Shown in pieces: positions 35,101-42,605 of a DNA stretch of 64,000 bases (its first letter is position 1; each line of letters opens with the position of its first letter). The notes under the pieces are model-generated. The model saw only the letters and a list, made by a program, of their open reading frames with translations, was not told the origin of the DNA and did not search any database. The DNA comes from an uncultured Eubacteriales bacterium. Lineage in GTDB: Bacteria > Bacillota > Clostridia > Christensenellales > UBA1242. Made by a program: the position numbers and the translations under genes. The stretch lies in contig CAPERS010000004.1 of assembly GCA_948607205.1 (NCBI GenBank), positions 1 to 64,000 on the forward strand, written 5' to 3'.

Positions 35101-35294
35101 GCCCAACAAAATGCGCGCTTGTCCTTGAAAAAAGAGAGGATATCCTTGACCCAAGGCTTGCCAAAGTGATGAATCAGTTTGGCGGAAAACTTGCCTTTGA
35201 CAGTCTTGCAAAACTCACTTTTGACAAAGTTATGCCTGTGCGCGATAAGGTTAAGACCATGGTTTCATTGCTTATTGAGGCAAAAAATCAATAA
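32157..35294 (+). CDS. mfd: Transcription-repair coupling factor Mfd (1045 aa)
   Basis: Superfamily 2 translocase that removes stalled RNA polymerase and recruits UvrA. The N-terminal UvrB-like part includes GQFALRGDILDIFPTN near residue 143. The RNAP-interacting region contains HGIGKCVEIKRM. Helicase motifs: CGDVGYGKTEVALRA (Walker A, near 533), LDEEQRFGVEDKEK (motif II), SATPIPRTLNMSLSG (III), LYQIRGRIGRSDR (VI). It is about 100 residues shorter than most Mfd proteins, mainly in the N-terminal domains. Overlap with pth (ATGA) indicates coupling. Confidence 0.96.
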   Translation: MSPIDKRLERIISFKKISGLSDGEKVILGGNFSHAVFLCPDFVTAGKYKRGLEALGKSCQIITSSREGKDGQDKNILPFISSVTQFLSGQCSALIVLPCSALIKFDIEKFLNPLKLSKGKQYNIENLTSTFVSMGYERVDLVSIAGQFALRGDILDIFPTNSENPVRIEFFDDLIEKISYFDIQTMKNHGQLEFFSFFPCILPYGEDDIFSLGGYRIIDQPKRVSDEFELLLKSYQTLSNFDAEEFNTFDDYYSRADIIFDNSAMNDEVCYVNQTLPTRSYLTDFMALKSDLLSYLNMHFAVVLFAGNEKNKDRIFQFLRDNSIRYYDYELDAFETGKIFVSSVNFPYSFSFLKERIVAIGSDSIFKQNVTKFSKGKHSVFYLPKLNDYVVHSFHGIGKCVEIKRMKIGDYEKDYFVIEYKAGGTLYLPSEEANTISAYIGGEENPKLSSLGGAEFTRLKNKVKSSLKEMAISLTEVYRERQNSHGFSFKRDEFLEKQFADSFGYQETDDQLKAIADIDADMQSDKIMDRLICGDVGYGKTEVALRACFKCAYNGKQVCLLCPTTILSEQHYKTAKARLESFGINVEVLNRFKTPSEVKSILERLKNGKIDMIIGTHRLLGKDVVFHDLGLLVLDEEQRFGVEDKEKIKNSKRSVDVLSLSATPIPRTLNMSLSGIRDISIIETPPKERLPIQTYVAEQSDELIKDVLSRELARGGQAFVIYNRVEDIEEFSAYISRLVPNSKVGFAHGQMNEKLLERVIERMFDGEYNIIVSTTLIENGIDLPSANTMVIIDSDKLGLGQLYQIRGRIGRSDRLSYAYLTYVKDKILTPEAYKRLEAIKEFSQLGSGFKIAMRDLEIRGAGNIFGKEQHGHIAKVGYDMFVKLLDEAVGEIQGNKLGNEANVKLEVTLDAFISESYISSSDERIVFYTKISEIKSLQERDEVLSSLVDAFGAVPIEVENLCLLALLRNLAAAFGILKVQISPTKCALVLEKREDILDPRLAKVMNQFGGKLAFDSLAKLTFDKVMPVRDKVKTMVSLLIEAKNQ

Positions 35295-35319
35295 CTTTTG
35301 TTTTTATGCCTTAAAATGC

Positions 35320-35349
35320 TTGAAATTTTTGTCTAGAATGTATTATAAT
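35320..35349 (+). promoter_or_regulatory. Probable promoter of the parvulin-like lipoprotein gene
   Basis: TTGAAA (35320-35325), 18-bp spacer, TATAAT (35344-35349). A second TATAAT at 35354-35359 could serve instead. Confidence 0.45.
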
Positions 35350-35376
35350 TGACTATAATCGAGAAATGGAGAGAAC

Positions 35377-37098
35377 ATGAAAAAAAGATTTACAGGAATT
35401 TTATTGTGTATGCTTATGTTTTGCATGTCTATCTTTGCGGGTTGCTCACTCGTGACAAAAGATATGGCAAAGTATTTGGCAACTACTGTTGTTGAAATAA
35501 AACTCAAAGAGCCACAAGGCAATGCAAATGACACAATCAAAATAGAGAAGCGCGACTTGATTTCTGCTTACAACACTTATGGTTATTATTATCAGCAGTA
35601 TGGCTATTCACAGGAAGAGGCTTTGAATATGACTGTTGACCTGCTTATCAGCAGACGTATCACTATTGCAAAAGCAGAGGAGTTTTATCCAGAACTTTCA
35701 GTCAAAGAAAAAACATATCTTTGGTCTGAAACTTATGACGCTCTTAACGAAAACTTCAACAGTTATCTTGACAAAGTGCTTGGAATCACTGATTCGGGTT
35801 CTTCAAATGATGAAGATGAAGTTAAGTTTGACGGATATGAGAAAAATGCGCTTTTAAAAGAAGTTGAAGGCAAACTTGTGATTGACAAAACAAAGAGTGC
35901 ATCAAAAAAGATTGATGAATTCAGTTATACAATCGCTCGTGATTTTGACAATGAAACCGATAGAGAACTTATCTATTCAAGTTTTGTGAAGTTTGTCAGT
36001 GAGCAAAGAGACAAAAATTATACAGAAGCATTCAATGATTATTTCAAAGCACTTCTCAAAAATGAAGAAGGTCAAAAACTTTCAGAAGACAAAATTTCTG
36101 TTTTTGCAAGAGAAATCAAAAGGCTTTATAAGGTTGTCTATGAAAATTATATGATTGAAAAATATCAAGAATATTACACAACTGACGAAAGCAATGAGTC
36201 ATATATCAGTGCAAAGCAAATTGTTGACCTTTATTCAAGCAAGGTTCGTGCGTCTTACACAAAATATGAAATCGAAGGCGCTGAAACTTATGACACAGAC
36301 ATGACAAAAGGTGCAAATTCAATTTATTATTATAAAGATGAAGGCACAAAGTTCTTTAAAGTTGCACATATTCTTTTCAAATTCAATGACGAGCAAAATG
36401 CACGCTATAAGCAAATTGAAAGTGAATATAAATCTGGAAAATACACTAAAGAAGTGAGAGATGCCGAACTTGACAAACTTTATGCTTCAATTGTTCCAAT
36501 CGCTAGAGAAAAAAATGCTGATGGAATTTATGAAGAAAAAGAAAACAAGGCAAGCTATGAAAAGTCAACCAAAGAACTTCGCGATTATATAGCAAACGAA
36601 GTTGCAAAAGAACAAGGCAAATTCAATAAGGCTGACAGATTCAATGAACTTATCTATCAGTATAACGAAGACCCTGGAATGATGAATCCTTCTGATATTT
36701 ACACCATTGGTGTTGACAGTGAGGGCAATGCAGTTTCTTCATTTGTTCCAGAATTTAACGAGGCAGGCATTGAACTTTATAATAAAGGCAATGGACAGGT
36801 TGGCGATATTTCAGGGCTAGTTCGCACAGAAAACGGTCTTCACGTTCTTTTCTATGCTGGCGAGATTGAAAATCTTTACGACGGAATCAATGAGAAATTT
36901 TCTCTCTCTGATGAAGCGGTTGTGAAACTTTATAACGAAAGACCAAACATTCTTTTGAATAAAACATATTTTGACTCACTTTATGACGAACTTGTCACTG
37001 ATAATTATGCGATTTTCGAAAATCTTCAAATGAATGAAATCAAAAAAGCATACACAATCACAGTTTATCCTGATTCATATAAAGATTTGAAAGGCTGA
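35377..37098 (+). CDS. PrsA/SurA-like peptidyl-prolyl isomerase lipoprotein (573 aa)
   Basis: Probable extracytoplasmic foldase. Lipoprotein signal with lipobox FAGC (Cys near residue 24). The N-terminal helical SurA-like part contains QEEALNMTVDLLISRRITIA. The rotamase region is split: KFFKVAHILFKFNDEQNARY near residue 325, and later FVPEFNEAGIELYNKGNGQV with TENGLHVLFYAGE near 490, the usual start and end of a PpiC-type parvulin domain, with a charged helical insert of about 100 residues between. A parvulin gene after mfd is a recurrent order in Clostridia. GGAGAG precedes the ATG. Confidence 0.82.
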   Translation: MKKRFTGILLCMLMFCMSIFAGCSLVTKDMAKYLATTVVEIKLKEPQGNANDTIKIEKRDLISAYNTYGYYYQQYGYSQEEALNMTVDLLISRRITIAKAEEFYPELSVKEKTYLWSETYDALNENFNSYLDKVLGITDSGSSNDEDEVKFDGYEKNALLKEVEGKLVIDKTKSASKKIDEFSYTIARDFDNETDRELIYSSFVKFVSEQRDKNYTEAFNDYFKALLKNEEGQKLSEDKISVFAREIKRLYKVVYENYMIEKYQEYYTTDESNESYISAKQIVDLYSSKVRASYTKYEIEGAETYDTDMTKGANSIYYYKDEGTKFFKVAHILFKFNDEQNARYKQIESEYKSGKYTKEVRDAELDKLYASIVPIAREKNADGIYEEKENKASYEKSTKELRDYIANEVAKEQGKFNKADRFNELIYQYNEDPGMMNPSDIYTIGVDSEGNAVSSFVPEFNEAGIELYNKGNGQVGDISGLVRTENGLHVLFYAGEIENLYDGINEKFSLSDEAVVKLYNERPNILLNKTYFDSLYDELVTDNYAIFENLQMNEIKKAYTITVYPDSYKDLKG

Positions 37099-37131
37099 TA
37101 ATCTTAAAAATTTATAAATTTTCATAAAAAT

Positions 37132-37162
37132 ACCTTTGCAGTTTGACAAAGGTGTTTTTTTT
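37132..37162 (+). terminator. Terminator overlapping the next gene's promoter
   Basis: ACCTTTG, 8-nt loop, CAAAGGT, then eight T. The loop and 3' stem contain the TTGACA -35 box of the following gene. Confidence 0.7.
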
Positions 37163-37171
37163 GGGTATACT
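37143..37171 (+). promoter_or_regulatory. Consensus promoter of a leaderless transcript (flippase-like gene)
   Basis: TTGACA (37143-37148), 17-bp spacer with a run of T, TATACT (37166-37171). The ATG is exactly 6 nt downstream. Confidence 0.8.
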
Positions 37172-37177
37172 ATTATC

Positions 37178-38677
37178 ATGAGCAGTCAAGAGAAAGTTCA
37201 AAAACAAAGCAAAGGCAAAAAAGTAGATTCGCTTTTGCAAGAGGAAGAGAACAACAAAGTTGCCTCACAAGTTGAGGGCGTTTTTCTTGATGAAAAGGTT
37301 GTGGAAGAAGATTTAAGCAATAAAACTTCTTCAAAAAAGAAAAAAAATAGGGCTTCAACTGAAGATAATTTGCAAGTTGAAAACAATATAGTTGAAGAAA
37401 AAGTTGAAATTGAAAATGTTAAACCTTCTGAAAATGAGAAATTGAGTGAACAAGAGATAAAAGAAAAGGAAAGAATTGACGAGCAAAAAAGAAAGTTTGA
37501 CGAGGCTGAACAGAGCGTTGCAAAACAAAACAGCAAGAAAAAGAAACTCTTAAATCTTGGCTTTTTGCTTCTTAATATCGCAATCGTTGCAGGCATTCTT
37601 ATCTATCAACTCAATGGTCAAAAAATTGAACTTGTGCATGGGCTTAAACTCGATGGCTGGGCAATTCTTCTCTTATTTATATTTTTTGGCTTAACGCTAT
37701 TTCTTGACACTTTTACAATTTCCTATCTTCTTCGCATTTCAACTGGGAAATGGAAAATGGGGATTTCATATAAGGTTTTTGCAATCGGGAAATATTATGA
37801 TAATATAACTCCGCTTGCAACTGGTGGACAACCTTTCCAAATTACATATCTGAAAAATCGTGGCGTGCCACTTCACACCGCGCTTTCAGTGCCAATGGCA
37901 AAATATCTTTTTCAGCAGATTGCTTGGGTGCTTTTAGGGCTTATCTGTTTGATAATTTCCTCAGTCGATAAGTCTTTCAATACATTCGTGACAATTGCGT
38001 CAATTATCGGTTTCCTTCTGAGTTTCGTTATGCTTGCGGTTGTTGTTTTCCTTTGTGTATGCAAAACTGTCGGTCGCAAACTTGTGGTTAAGACTCTCAG
38101 ACTTTTGTATAAAATGAAGATTGTCAAAAACTACGATAAACAATACACAAAAATAACAAAATATATTGAAGACTTTCAAAGCGTTATGCAACAATATGCA
38201 AAGTCGCCAAAAGATTTCTTCATAATGACAATAACTTCAATTGTCAGACTGATTTTCTATTATTCAATTCCGTATTTCATCTATGCAATGATGAAAGGGT
38301 TTGACTCGAGTTTGTATGTCAACTTTGTTGTTATGAGTTTGCTTGTTGATATGGCGTCATCATTCTTCCCATTGCCAGGCGGAACTGGAATGAACGAAAT
38401 TTCTTTCAGTGCGATGTTTGCTTCACTTTTTGACCATACACTTATGACTTTCTGGGCTCTTCTTATCTGGAGATTTTTCTCTTATTATTACAATCTCATT
38501 CAAGGCATTGTTTGCATCACTTATGATGTTGCTTATGGAAATCGAAAATTCCGCTGGCTTCAGAAAAAAGAGATGCTCATGGAAGAGAGCAAGGTCTTCA
38601 AGCAGGTTCAAATTGATAAATTCAGACAAGAACGCATGAAAAGAAGACGCACATCTCGCAATAAGAAAAAAGCATAG
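37178..38677 (+). CDS. Flippase-like (LPG synthase TM/AglD2, YbhN-type) membrane protein (499 aa)
   Basis: Polytopic membrane protein of the lysylphosphatidylglycerol-synthase transmembrane family, without the aminoacyl-transferase domain. The first 120 residues are cytoplasmic, Lys/Glu-rich and coiled-coil-like. The membrane domain (about 128-440) includes KYYDNITPLATGGQPFQITY and SSFFPLPGGTGMNEISFSAM, matching the family GG and PLPGG..E motifs. The C-terminus is strongly basic (RQERMKRRRTSRNKKKA). The ATG has no Shine-Dalgarno and lies 6 nt after a -10 box. Confidence 0.85.
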   Translation: MSSQEKVQKQSKGKKVDSLLQEEENNKVASQVEGVFLDEKVVEEDLSNKTSSKKKKNRASTEDNLQVENNIVEEKVEIENVKPSENEKLSEQEIKEKERIDEQKRKFDEAEQSVAKQNSKKKKLLNLGFLLLNIAIVAGILIYQLNGQKIELVHGLKLDGWAILLLFIFFGLTLFLDTFTISYLLRISTGKWKMGISYKVFAIGKYYDNITPLATGGQPFQITYLKNRGVPLHTALSVPMAKYLFQQIAWVLLGLICLIISSVDKSFNTFVTIASIIGFLLSFVMLAVVVFLCVCKTVGRKLVVKTLRLLYKMKIVKNYDKQYTKITKYIEDFQSVMQQYAKSPKDFFIMTITSIVRLIFYYSIPYFIYAMMKGFDSSLYVNFVVMSLLVDMASSFFPLPGGTGMNEISFSAMFASLFDHTLMTFWALLIWRFFSYYYNLIQGIVCITYDVAYGNRKFRWLQKKEMLMEESKVFKQVQIDKFRQERMKRRRTSRNKKKA

Positions 38678-38719
38678 AATAAAAAATATAATTTAAGCCA
38701 ATAATAAAAAGAGGTTTCT

Positions 38720-39286
38720 ATGAAAAAAGATAAAGCTTTTTATGGTTGGCTTTTTGTTTGCATAAGTCTTGCAATTATGCTTGCCATTTCAATTTATTTG
38801 GGTCTAAGCGGTTGGTATTTCAAGGCCGACAATTCTCTTGAAAGTGATTTAGTGCTTGGCGAAACTGTTCAAGTTGACATTGATAAAAATCAGTCAGCTT
38901 GCGTTTCTTTCACCTTTGCAGGAAGTTATATTCACGGCGAAGAACTTTCTCAAATTATTGCTGTCAAAAATTTAAGTGACGATTCTGATTTGTTTGTCAG
39001 GGCAAAAGTTTCAGTTTTTTCAAAAGTGAGTGATAATTATGATATCTCACTTATGGAAACAATAAATTGGACTTTGCGTGATGACGGATATTATTATTTT
39101 GACAGTTTACTGTCATCATCTTCAAAAGCAAACCTTTGCTCTGCAATAGAATTGGGTGAAGATAGCAATTTTAACAGCAAGAAGACCTATATTTTGAATG
39201 TCACTTTTGAGTCACTTGACAGCACGCTTGATGTTGAAAAGATTTGGGGTGTTTATCCTGTAACTGAGAAAAATGATTTGACTTAA
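38720..39286 (+). CDS. Secreted single-anchor protein, possibly TasA/camelysin-like (188 aa)
   Basis: N-terminal membrane segment at residues 10-32 (WLFVCISLAIMLAISIYLGL), then a polar extracytoplasmic beta-rich domain: VQVDIDKNQSACVSFTF, VKNLSDDSDLFVRAKVSV, ETINWTLRDDGYYYFDSLL. The pattern of a short signal followed by a domain with VRAKV and W.l.dDGYyYf strands resembles TasA/CalY-type matrix proteins, but this is only a similarity of pattern. GAGGT precedes the ATG. It sits 42 nt after the flippase-like gene. Confidence 0.65.
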   Translation: MKKDKAFYGWLFVCISLAIMLAISIYLGLSGWYFKADNSLESDLVLGETVQVDIDKNQSACVSFTFAGSYIHGEELSQIIAVKNLSDDSDLFVRAKVSVFSKVSDNYDISLMETINWTLRDDGYYYFDSLLSSSSKANLCSAIELGEDSNFNSKKTYILNVTFESLDSTLDVEKIWGVYPVTEKNDLT

Positions 39287-39326
39287 TTTTAAAAATTGGT
39301 TACAATGGTTATACAAGGAGTTGGAA

Positions 39327-39713
39327 ATGGAAGGAAGAAGAATCCCGCCACCTCCGCCACCAAGACCATTTGTTCCAAATGGCCAAACTGGCGAAGAGGG
39401 CGTGAAAATAACTCAATCGGCACAAAATTTGGGCGCTCAACCATCGCAGACTGTTCCAAGATATAATAACGCGCCAAATCAAAACACCTTTGCTGGAAAT
39501 CCTCAAACAGTTGAAAATCAGTTTGCTAACAATCAAAATGTTCCAAATTATCAGGTTTCAAATCAGCAAACAGTTCAAAATGTTCAAAATGGTGCACAAA
39601 ATGTTCAGCAAATGCCGAAAGATAGAACTAAGATTTGGACAATTCTTTCCGCTGTTGCAAGCGCGCTGTGCTTTTGCGCTGGAATAGGCTTTTTGGTGCT
39701 TATGCTCATTTAA
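39327..39713 (+). CDS. Pro/Asn/Gln-rich tail-anchored protein (128 aa)
   Basis: Low-complexity protein. It opens MEGRRIPPPPPPRPFVP, continues with Asn/Gln/Val-rich repeats (NQFANNQNVPNYQ, VQNVQNGAQNVQQMP), and ends with one membrane segment (ILSAVASALCFCAGIGFLVL). The topology suggests a disordered cytoplasmic region tethered by a C-terminal helix. The start is ATG 39327 with AAGGAG 6 nt upstream. Function unknown. Confidence 0.7.
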   Translation: MEGRRIPPPPPPRPFVPNGQTGEEGVKITQSAQNLGAQPSQTVPRYNNAPNQNTFAGNPQTVENQFANNQNVPNYQVSNQQTVQNVQNGAQNVQQMPKDRTKIWTILSAVASALCFCAGIGFLVLMLI

Positions 39714-39793
39714 ATTTATATCAATCAACAAAATTCTCTTGAATTTTTAATTTTTGACAATTTAAACTTTGTTTTTTGGTCAACAATCCTTGC

Positions 39794-40249
39794 ATGAAAA
39801 GGATTGTTGTTTTTATTGTTGCAGTTGTTGCACTGATTTGTCCGCTGTTTGCAGGCAATGTTTCTTTTAATGAAAAAAATGCTGTCAAAGTTTGCTTTAT
39901 CTCTCACGAAGAAATTGAAATGCCAGATGAGGTTGAAATTGTCAAGAATGGCAATCAGTTTTATTACACCTTTGCAGGTGAGAAATATGGCCAAATGAAA
40001 AGTCTTTTCAAAAAGTTTGACGGTGTCAATTTTTATTATCAAAGCGGAACGAAGGAAGAGGAACTTATAAAAACTCATAACATTTCTTCCTATTATTTTT
40101 CTGAGGTTGAAGGTATGAAAATTTTATATGGTTATAAAAACGATTTCTCTGATTTCCGTTTCATTGACGGAAAGAAAATAAATGTCCAAATTGCATGGGC
40201 TGAAAATGAAACAATCGTTGGCTTTCCACTTATCATGACTGGATTTTAG
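39794..40249 (+). CDS. YwmB-like secreted protein next to spoIIQ (151 aa)
   Basis: Signal peptide at residues 1-21 (RIVVFIVAVVALICPLFAG). The C-terminal part (GMKILYGYKNDFSDF, KKINVQIAWAENE, GFPLIMTGF) recalls the end of YwmB proteins, where NVQ.A is followed by a G-PLI strand. In many Firmicutes ywmB lies just before spoIID/spoIIQ/spoIIID, and spoIIQ follows here, which supports the call; the protein is shorter than usual YwmB. The start is ATG 39794 with no convincing ribosome site; TTG 39776 is the alternative. Confidence 0.45.
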   Translation: MKRIVVFIVAVVALICPLFAGNVSFNEKNAVKVCFISHEEIEMPDEVEIVKNGNQFYYTFAGEKYGQMKSLFKKFDGVNFYYQSGTKEEELIKTHNISSYYFSEVEGMKILYGYKNDFSDFRFIDGKKINVQIAWAENETIVGFPLIMTGF

Positions 40250-40350
40250 TCTGATATCCACTCTTCGACAAAACCTGACAAAAGAGAAATGAAATAATGT
40301 ATAAAATTTTCTGGCAATGTCAATAAACAGCGTAGGGAGGTAAAAGGTCT

Positions 40351-40926
40351 ATGAACATTCAAGGAAAAAATAAGTTTGTTGATTTTATGAAAAGGTTTGG
40401 TGTGTATGTTGGTGTCGCTATGGTTATACTTATCGTTTCGCTCACATTCGGCATCATGGCTCTCACAGGTGGTGGAAACGAGCCAGATGTTCCTGTTGTG
40501 ACAAAACCGCTTGAATTTTCTTTGCCTATGCAAAACGCAAGCATAATCAAAGATTTCTCTTCAACCGAACTTCAAGAAAACAAAACACTCAATCAATGGG
40601 AAGCCCATCTTTCAATCGACTTCTCATCAGAAGAAGGGGCGGTGTTCTCAGTGCTTGACGGAACTGTTGAAAGCGTGACAAAAACCTATCTTCAAGGCAA
40701 CATCATCACAATCAAACATGCCGAAGGTTTTATCAGTCAATATTCATCTCTTGGCGATGAACTTCTTGTAAGTGCGGGTGACACAGTGACAGCAGGTCAA
40801 AAAATTGGAGTTGCTTCAACTTCCGCTTCAGGCGAAACCGACCTCGGCTCACATCTTCATTTCACTCTTTCAAAAGATGGCAAAAAAGTTGACCCTAACA
40901 ACTATCTCGACCTTCAAAACAAATAA
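40351..40926 (+). CDS. spoIIQ: SpoIIQ-like M23/LytM peptidase-domain protein (191 aa)
   Basis: Forespore membrane protein of the SpoIIQ-SpoIIIAH engulfment channel. One membrane segment (residues 17-38) is followed by a LytM domain. Both zinc motifs are present: H-x3-D in EAHLSIDFSS (near residue 84) and HxH in GSHLHFTL (near residue 168). B. subtilis SpoIIQ lacks a ligand and is inactive, whereas clostridial versions keep it, so this one may bind zinc. GGGAGG lies 10 nt before the ATG. Neighbours are a YwmB-like gene and, after acpP, spoIIID. It could also be a general M23 endopeptidase. Confidence 0.8.
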   Translation: MNIQGKNKFVDFMKRFGVYVGVAMVILIVSLTFGIMALTGGGNEPDVPVVTKPLEFSLPMQNASIIKDFSSTELQENKTLNQWEAHLSIDFSSEEGAVFSVLDGTVESVTKTYLQGNIITIKHAEGFISQYSSLGDELLVSAGDTVTAGQKIGVASTSASGETDLGSHLHFTLSKDGKKVDPNNYLDLQNK

Positions 40927-40948
40927 AATCAACATCCTTGCAAAATTT

Positions 40949-40975
40949 TGGCTCGCAAAATGAGCCATTTTTTTG
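40949..40975 (+). terminator. Terminator of spoIIQ
   Basis: TGGCTC-GCAAAAT-GAGCCA followed by seven T. Confidence 0.9.
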
Positions 40976-40992
40976 TTTTTAGTCAAAATTGT

Positions 40993-41022
40993 TTGATTTA
41001 TAAGTTTCTGTTGTGATATAAT
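40993..41022 (+). promoter_or_regulatory. acpP: Promoter of acpP (extended -10)
   Basis: TTGATT (40993-40998), 18-bp spacer, TATAAT (41017-41022) preceded by TGA. Confidence 0.65.
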
Positions 41023-41040
41023 ATAAACATTGGAGGAAAA

Positions 41041-41274
41041 ATGAAAACGATAGATAAAGTTAAAAAACTTATTGCTGAACAACTTTGCATCTCAACTGAT
41101 GAAATTTCTGACACCGCCAACATCTTGGAAGACCTTGGCGCAGATTCACTCGATGTTGTTGAACTTTTGATGACTTTTGAGGATGAATTTGGAGTGTCAA
41201 TTCCAGATGAAGAAGTTGCACAGCTTAAAACAATTCCAGCAATTGTGAAAATTATCGACGAACATACAAAATAG
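41041..41274 (+). CDS. acpP: Acyl carrier protein (77 aa)
   Basis: Carries fatty acyl intermediates on a 4'-phosphopantetheine arm. The attachment site is GADSLDVVE, with Ser36; EDEFGVSIPDEE is the typical helix III region. Length and acidity are normal. TTGGAGG precedes the ATG. It stands alone, without fatty-acid synthesis genes, behind its own promoter and in front of two hairpins. Confidence 0.95.
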   Translation: MKTIDKVKKLIAEQLCISTDEISDTANILEDLGADSLDVVELLMTFEDEFGVSIPDEEVAQLKTIPAIVKIIDEHTK

Positions 41275-41342
41275 GTGCATTATGCACTTTTTAAGTGCTT
41301 CAAGCACATGCTAAAAAAGTGGTTTTATCTGCCACTTTTTTT
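41275..41342 (+). terminator. Terminators of acpP: two GTGC hairpins and a T-tailed stem
   Basis: GTGCATTATGCAC (41275-41287) followed by five T, then GTGCTTCAAGCAC (41295-41307), then AGTGG...CCACT (41318-41336) followed by seven T. Confidence 0.75.
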
Positions 41343-41376
41343 GTTTTAAATTCAAAAATTTAAAGTTAATATCTAG

Positions 41377-41402
41377 AAAAAAGCCAAGGAGAATTCCTTA
41401 GC
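41377..41402 (-). terminator. Terminator of the 41398-42153 gene
   Basis: Read leftward: GCTAAGGA-ATTC-TCCTTGGC (one G-T pair) followed by six T. It overlaps the stop codon. Confidence 0.7.
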
Positions 41403-42153
41403 CCATTTGACTTTCGTCATCAATTTTGTTTTCCATTTCAAGAATAGGAGTTGCCTTTTCATATCCGTCTTCACTTGAAAACTCAACTGTCACCACTTGA
41501 CTTTTTAAACTTTCTGGAATATATCTTTCAAGTTCATCTTCGCACTGCTGTCTAAATTCCTCTGCCAAGCCATAATTGCTGTGTTCTCCTTCTCTATCGA
41601 ATGGCACTGATTTATTTGGTGCTTCTGGAAGATAGAGAAGCATAAGATTGGTTGATTTTTCCTCACACTCTTTTTTATTGAGCCAAATGAGGTCTTTTCC
41701 TTCCTCTGTTACAACATCGGCTTCGCTCGTCATTTCTTCGTATTCTTTTTTCTCACGATTCCAAATTGTTGCTGTGCGACTGACTGGGTGGCAACTGTTG
41801 ACAAAATTAGATTGTGGTTCGTATTTTACGTAACAAGCTTCAAGCAAACAGCCATCGCAAAAGTTCGAATCGACCCAACTGACACGGCCACCTCTGTAGA
41901 CACACCCGACTCTACACGACGACGAAGCATTCTCTGGGTCAATTGGAGTTCTTGTGAAAGCCCAGCTTTTGCCCTTAAAATCCTTATCAGAACTTGTCCA
42001 AGCACCGTTGTCTATTGCTCTTTGTGAAGGCACAGGTGCAGAATAGGAAGGGATTCTCTCATAAATATACTTTGTATGCTCGTTTGCACTAAGTATTAAT
42101 GCCTTTCCTCTTACAATTGTGTGTCCATCTCTAACAAAAGTCTGAGTTTTCAT
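41398..42153 (-). CDS. Cysteine-containing protein of unknown function (251 aa)
   Basis: I do not recognise it. No signal peptide or membrane segment. Cysteines cluster at residues about 79-107 (SSCRVGC, then NFCDGCLLEAC) and near 120 (SCHPV), which could make a metal site. Aromatic and charged residues are frequent, and the C-terminal third is acidic. GGGGAA precedes the ATG. A sigma-A promoter with a C-rich spacer lies just upstream (42175-42202), and the upstream intergenic region is shared with spoIIID. Confidence 0.7.
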   Translation of the reverse strand: MKTQTFVRDGHTIVRGKALILSANEHTKYIYERIPSYSAPVPSQRAIDNGAWTSSDKDFKGKSWAFTRTPIDPENASSSCRVGCVYRGGRVSWVDSNFCDGCLLEACYVKYEPQSNFVNSCHPVSRTATIWNREKKEYEEMTSEADVVTEEGKDLIWLNKKECEEKSTNLMLLYLPEAPNKSVPFDREGEHSNYGLAEEFRQQCEDELERYIPESLKSQVVTVEFSSEDGYEKATPILEMENKIDDESQMG

Positions 42154-42174
42154 AATATTCCCCTTTTTTTATCA

Positions 42175-42202
42175 ATTATAATCGGGGTGGGGATTTTGTC
42201 AA
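42175..42202 (-). promoter_or_regulatory. Sigma-A promoter of the 41398-42153 gene
   Basis: On the minus strand: TTGACA (42202-42197), 16-bp spacer rich in C, TATAAT (42180-42175). Confidence 0.75.
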
Positions 42203-42271
42203 GGGGGTTTGGAAAAAAGTTAAGTAAATGTTAAATATATTGCAATATTCTTTTGTTTTCGCAGTATTTTG

Positions 42272-42300
42272 ACATAATGTGAGCAAAAAAAACATAGTTT
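42272..42300 (+). promoter_or_regulatory. spoIIID: Possible sigma-E promoter of spoIIID
   Basis: ACATAAT (42272-42278) and CATAGTTT (42293-42300) with a 14-bp spacer. The fit to the sigma-E pattern (ATATT-type -35, CATAnnnT -10) is partial. spoIIID is a classical sigma-E target. Confidence 0.35.
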
Positions 42301-42319
42301 TATACAGTGGAGGAAAACT

Positions 42320-42580
42320 ATGAATAAGGATTTATCGCAAATTATCTGCTCGATGGCTGGGCATATTTGTCAAACTCATGATACGATAAGACAGACTGCA
42401 AAGGTTTATGGGTTGAGCAAAAGCACAGTTCATACTTATGTTTCAGTTAAACTTAAATATATTGATATTGACCTTTATAATCAAACAAAAAAGGTGCTTG
42501 ATGAGAACTTTTCAGTTAAACATATAAGAGGTGGAGAGGCAACAAGGCGCAAGTATGCCGAAGTTGAAGAAATGCAATAA
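42320..42580 (+). CDS. spoIIID: Sporulation transcription factor SpoIIID (86 aa)
   Basis: Mother-cell DNA-binding regulator acting with sigma-E. The HTH is TIRQTAKVYGLSKSTVHTYV (residues about 22-41), followed by SVKLKYIDIDLYNQTKKVL and the family signature KHIRGGEATRRKY. The length is typical (80-95 aa). TGGAGGA precedes the ATG. It stands alone here between convergent or divergent genes, rather than in the common spoIIID-mbl order. A strong bidirectional terminator follows. Confidence 0.96.
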   Translation: MNKDLSQIICSMAGHICQTHDTIRQTAKVYGLSKSTVHTYVSVKLKYIDIDLYNQTKKVLDENFSVKHIRGGEATRRKYAEVEEMQ

Positions 42581-42605
42581 AAAAGCAGGAAGTGTCCTGC
42601 TTTTT
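42579..42605. terminator. Bidirectional terminator between spoIIID and fba
   Basis: A tract, GCAGGA-AGTG-TCCTGC, T tract. Confidence 0.9.

Noticed and set aside
42175..42202. C-rich promoter spacer as a second phase-variable tract
   Set aside because: The run is interrupted (four C, A, four C), so slippage is much less likely than for the eight-G tract at 12764.
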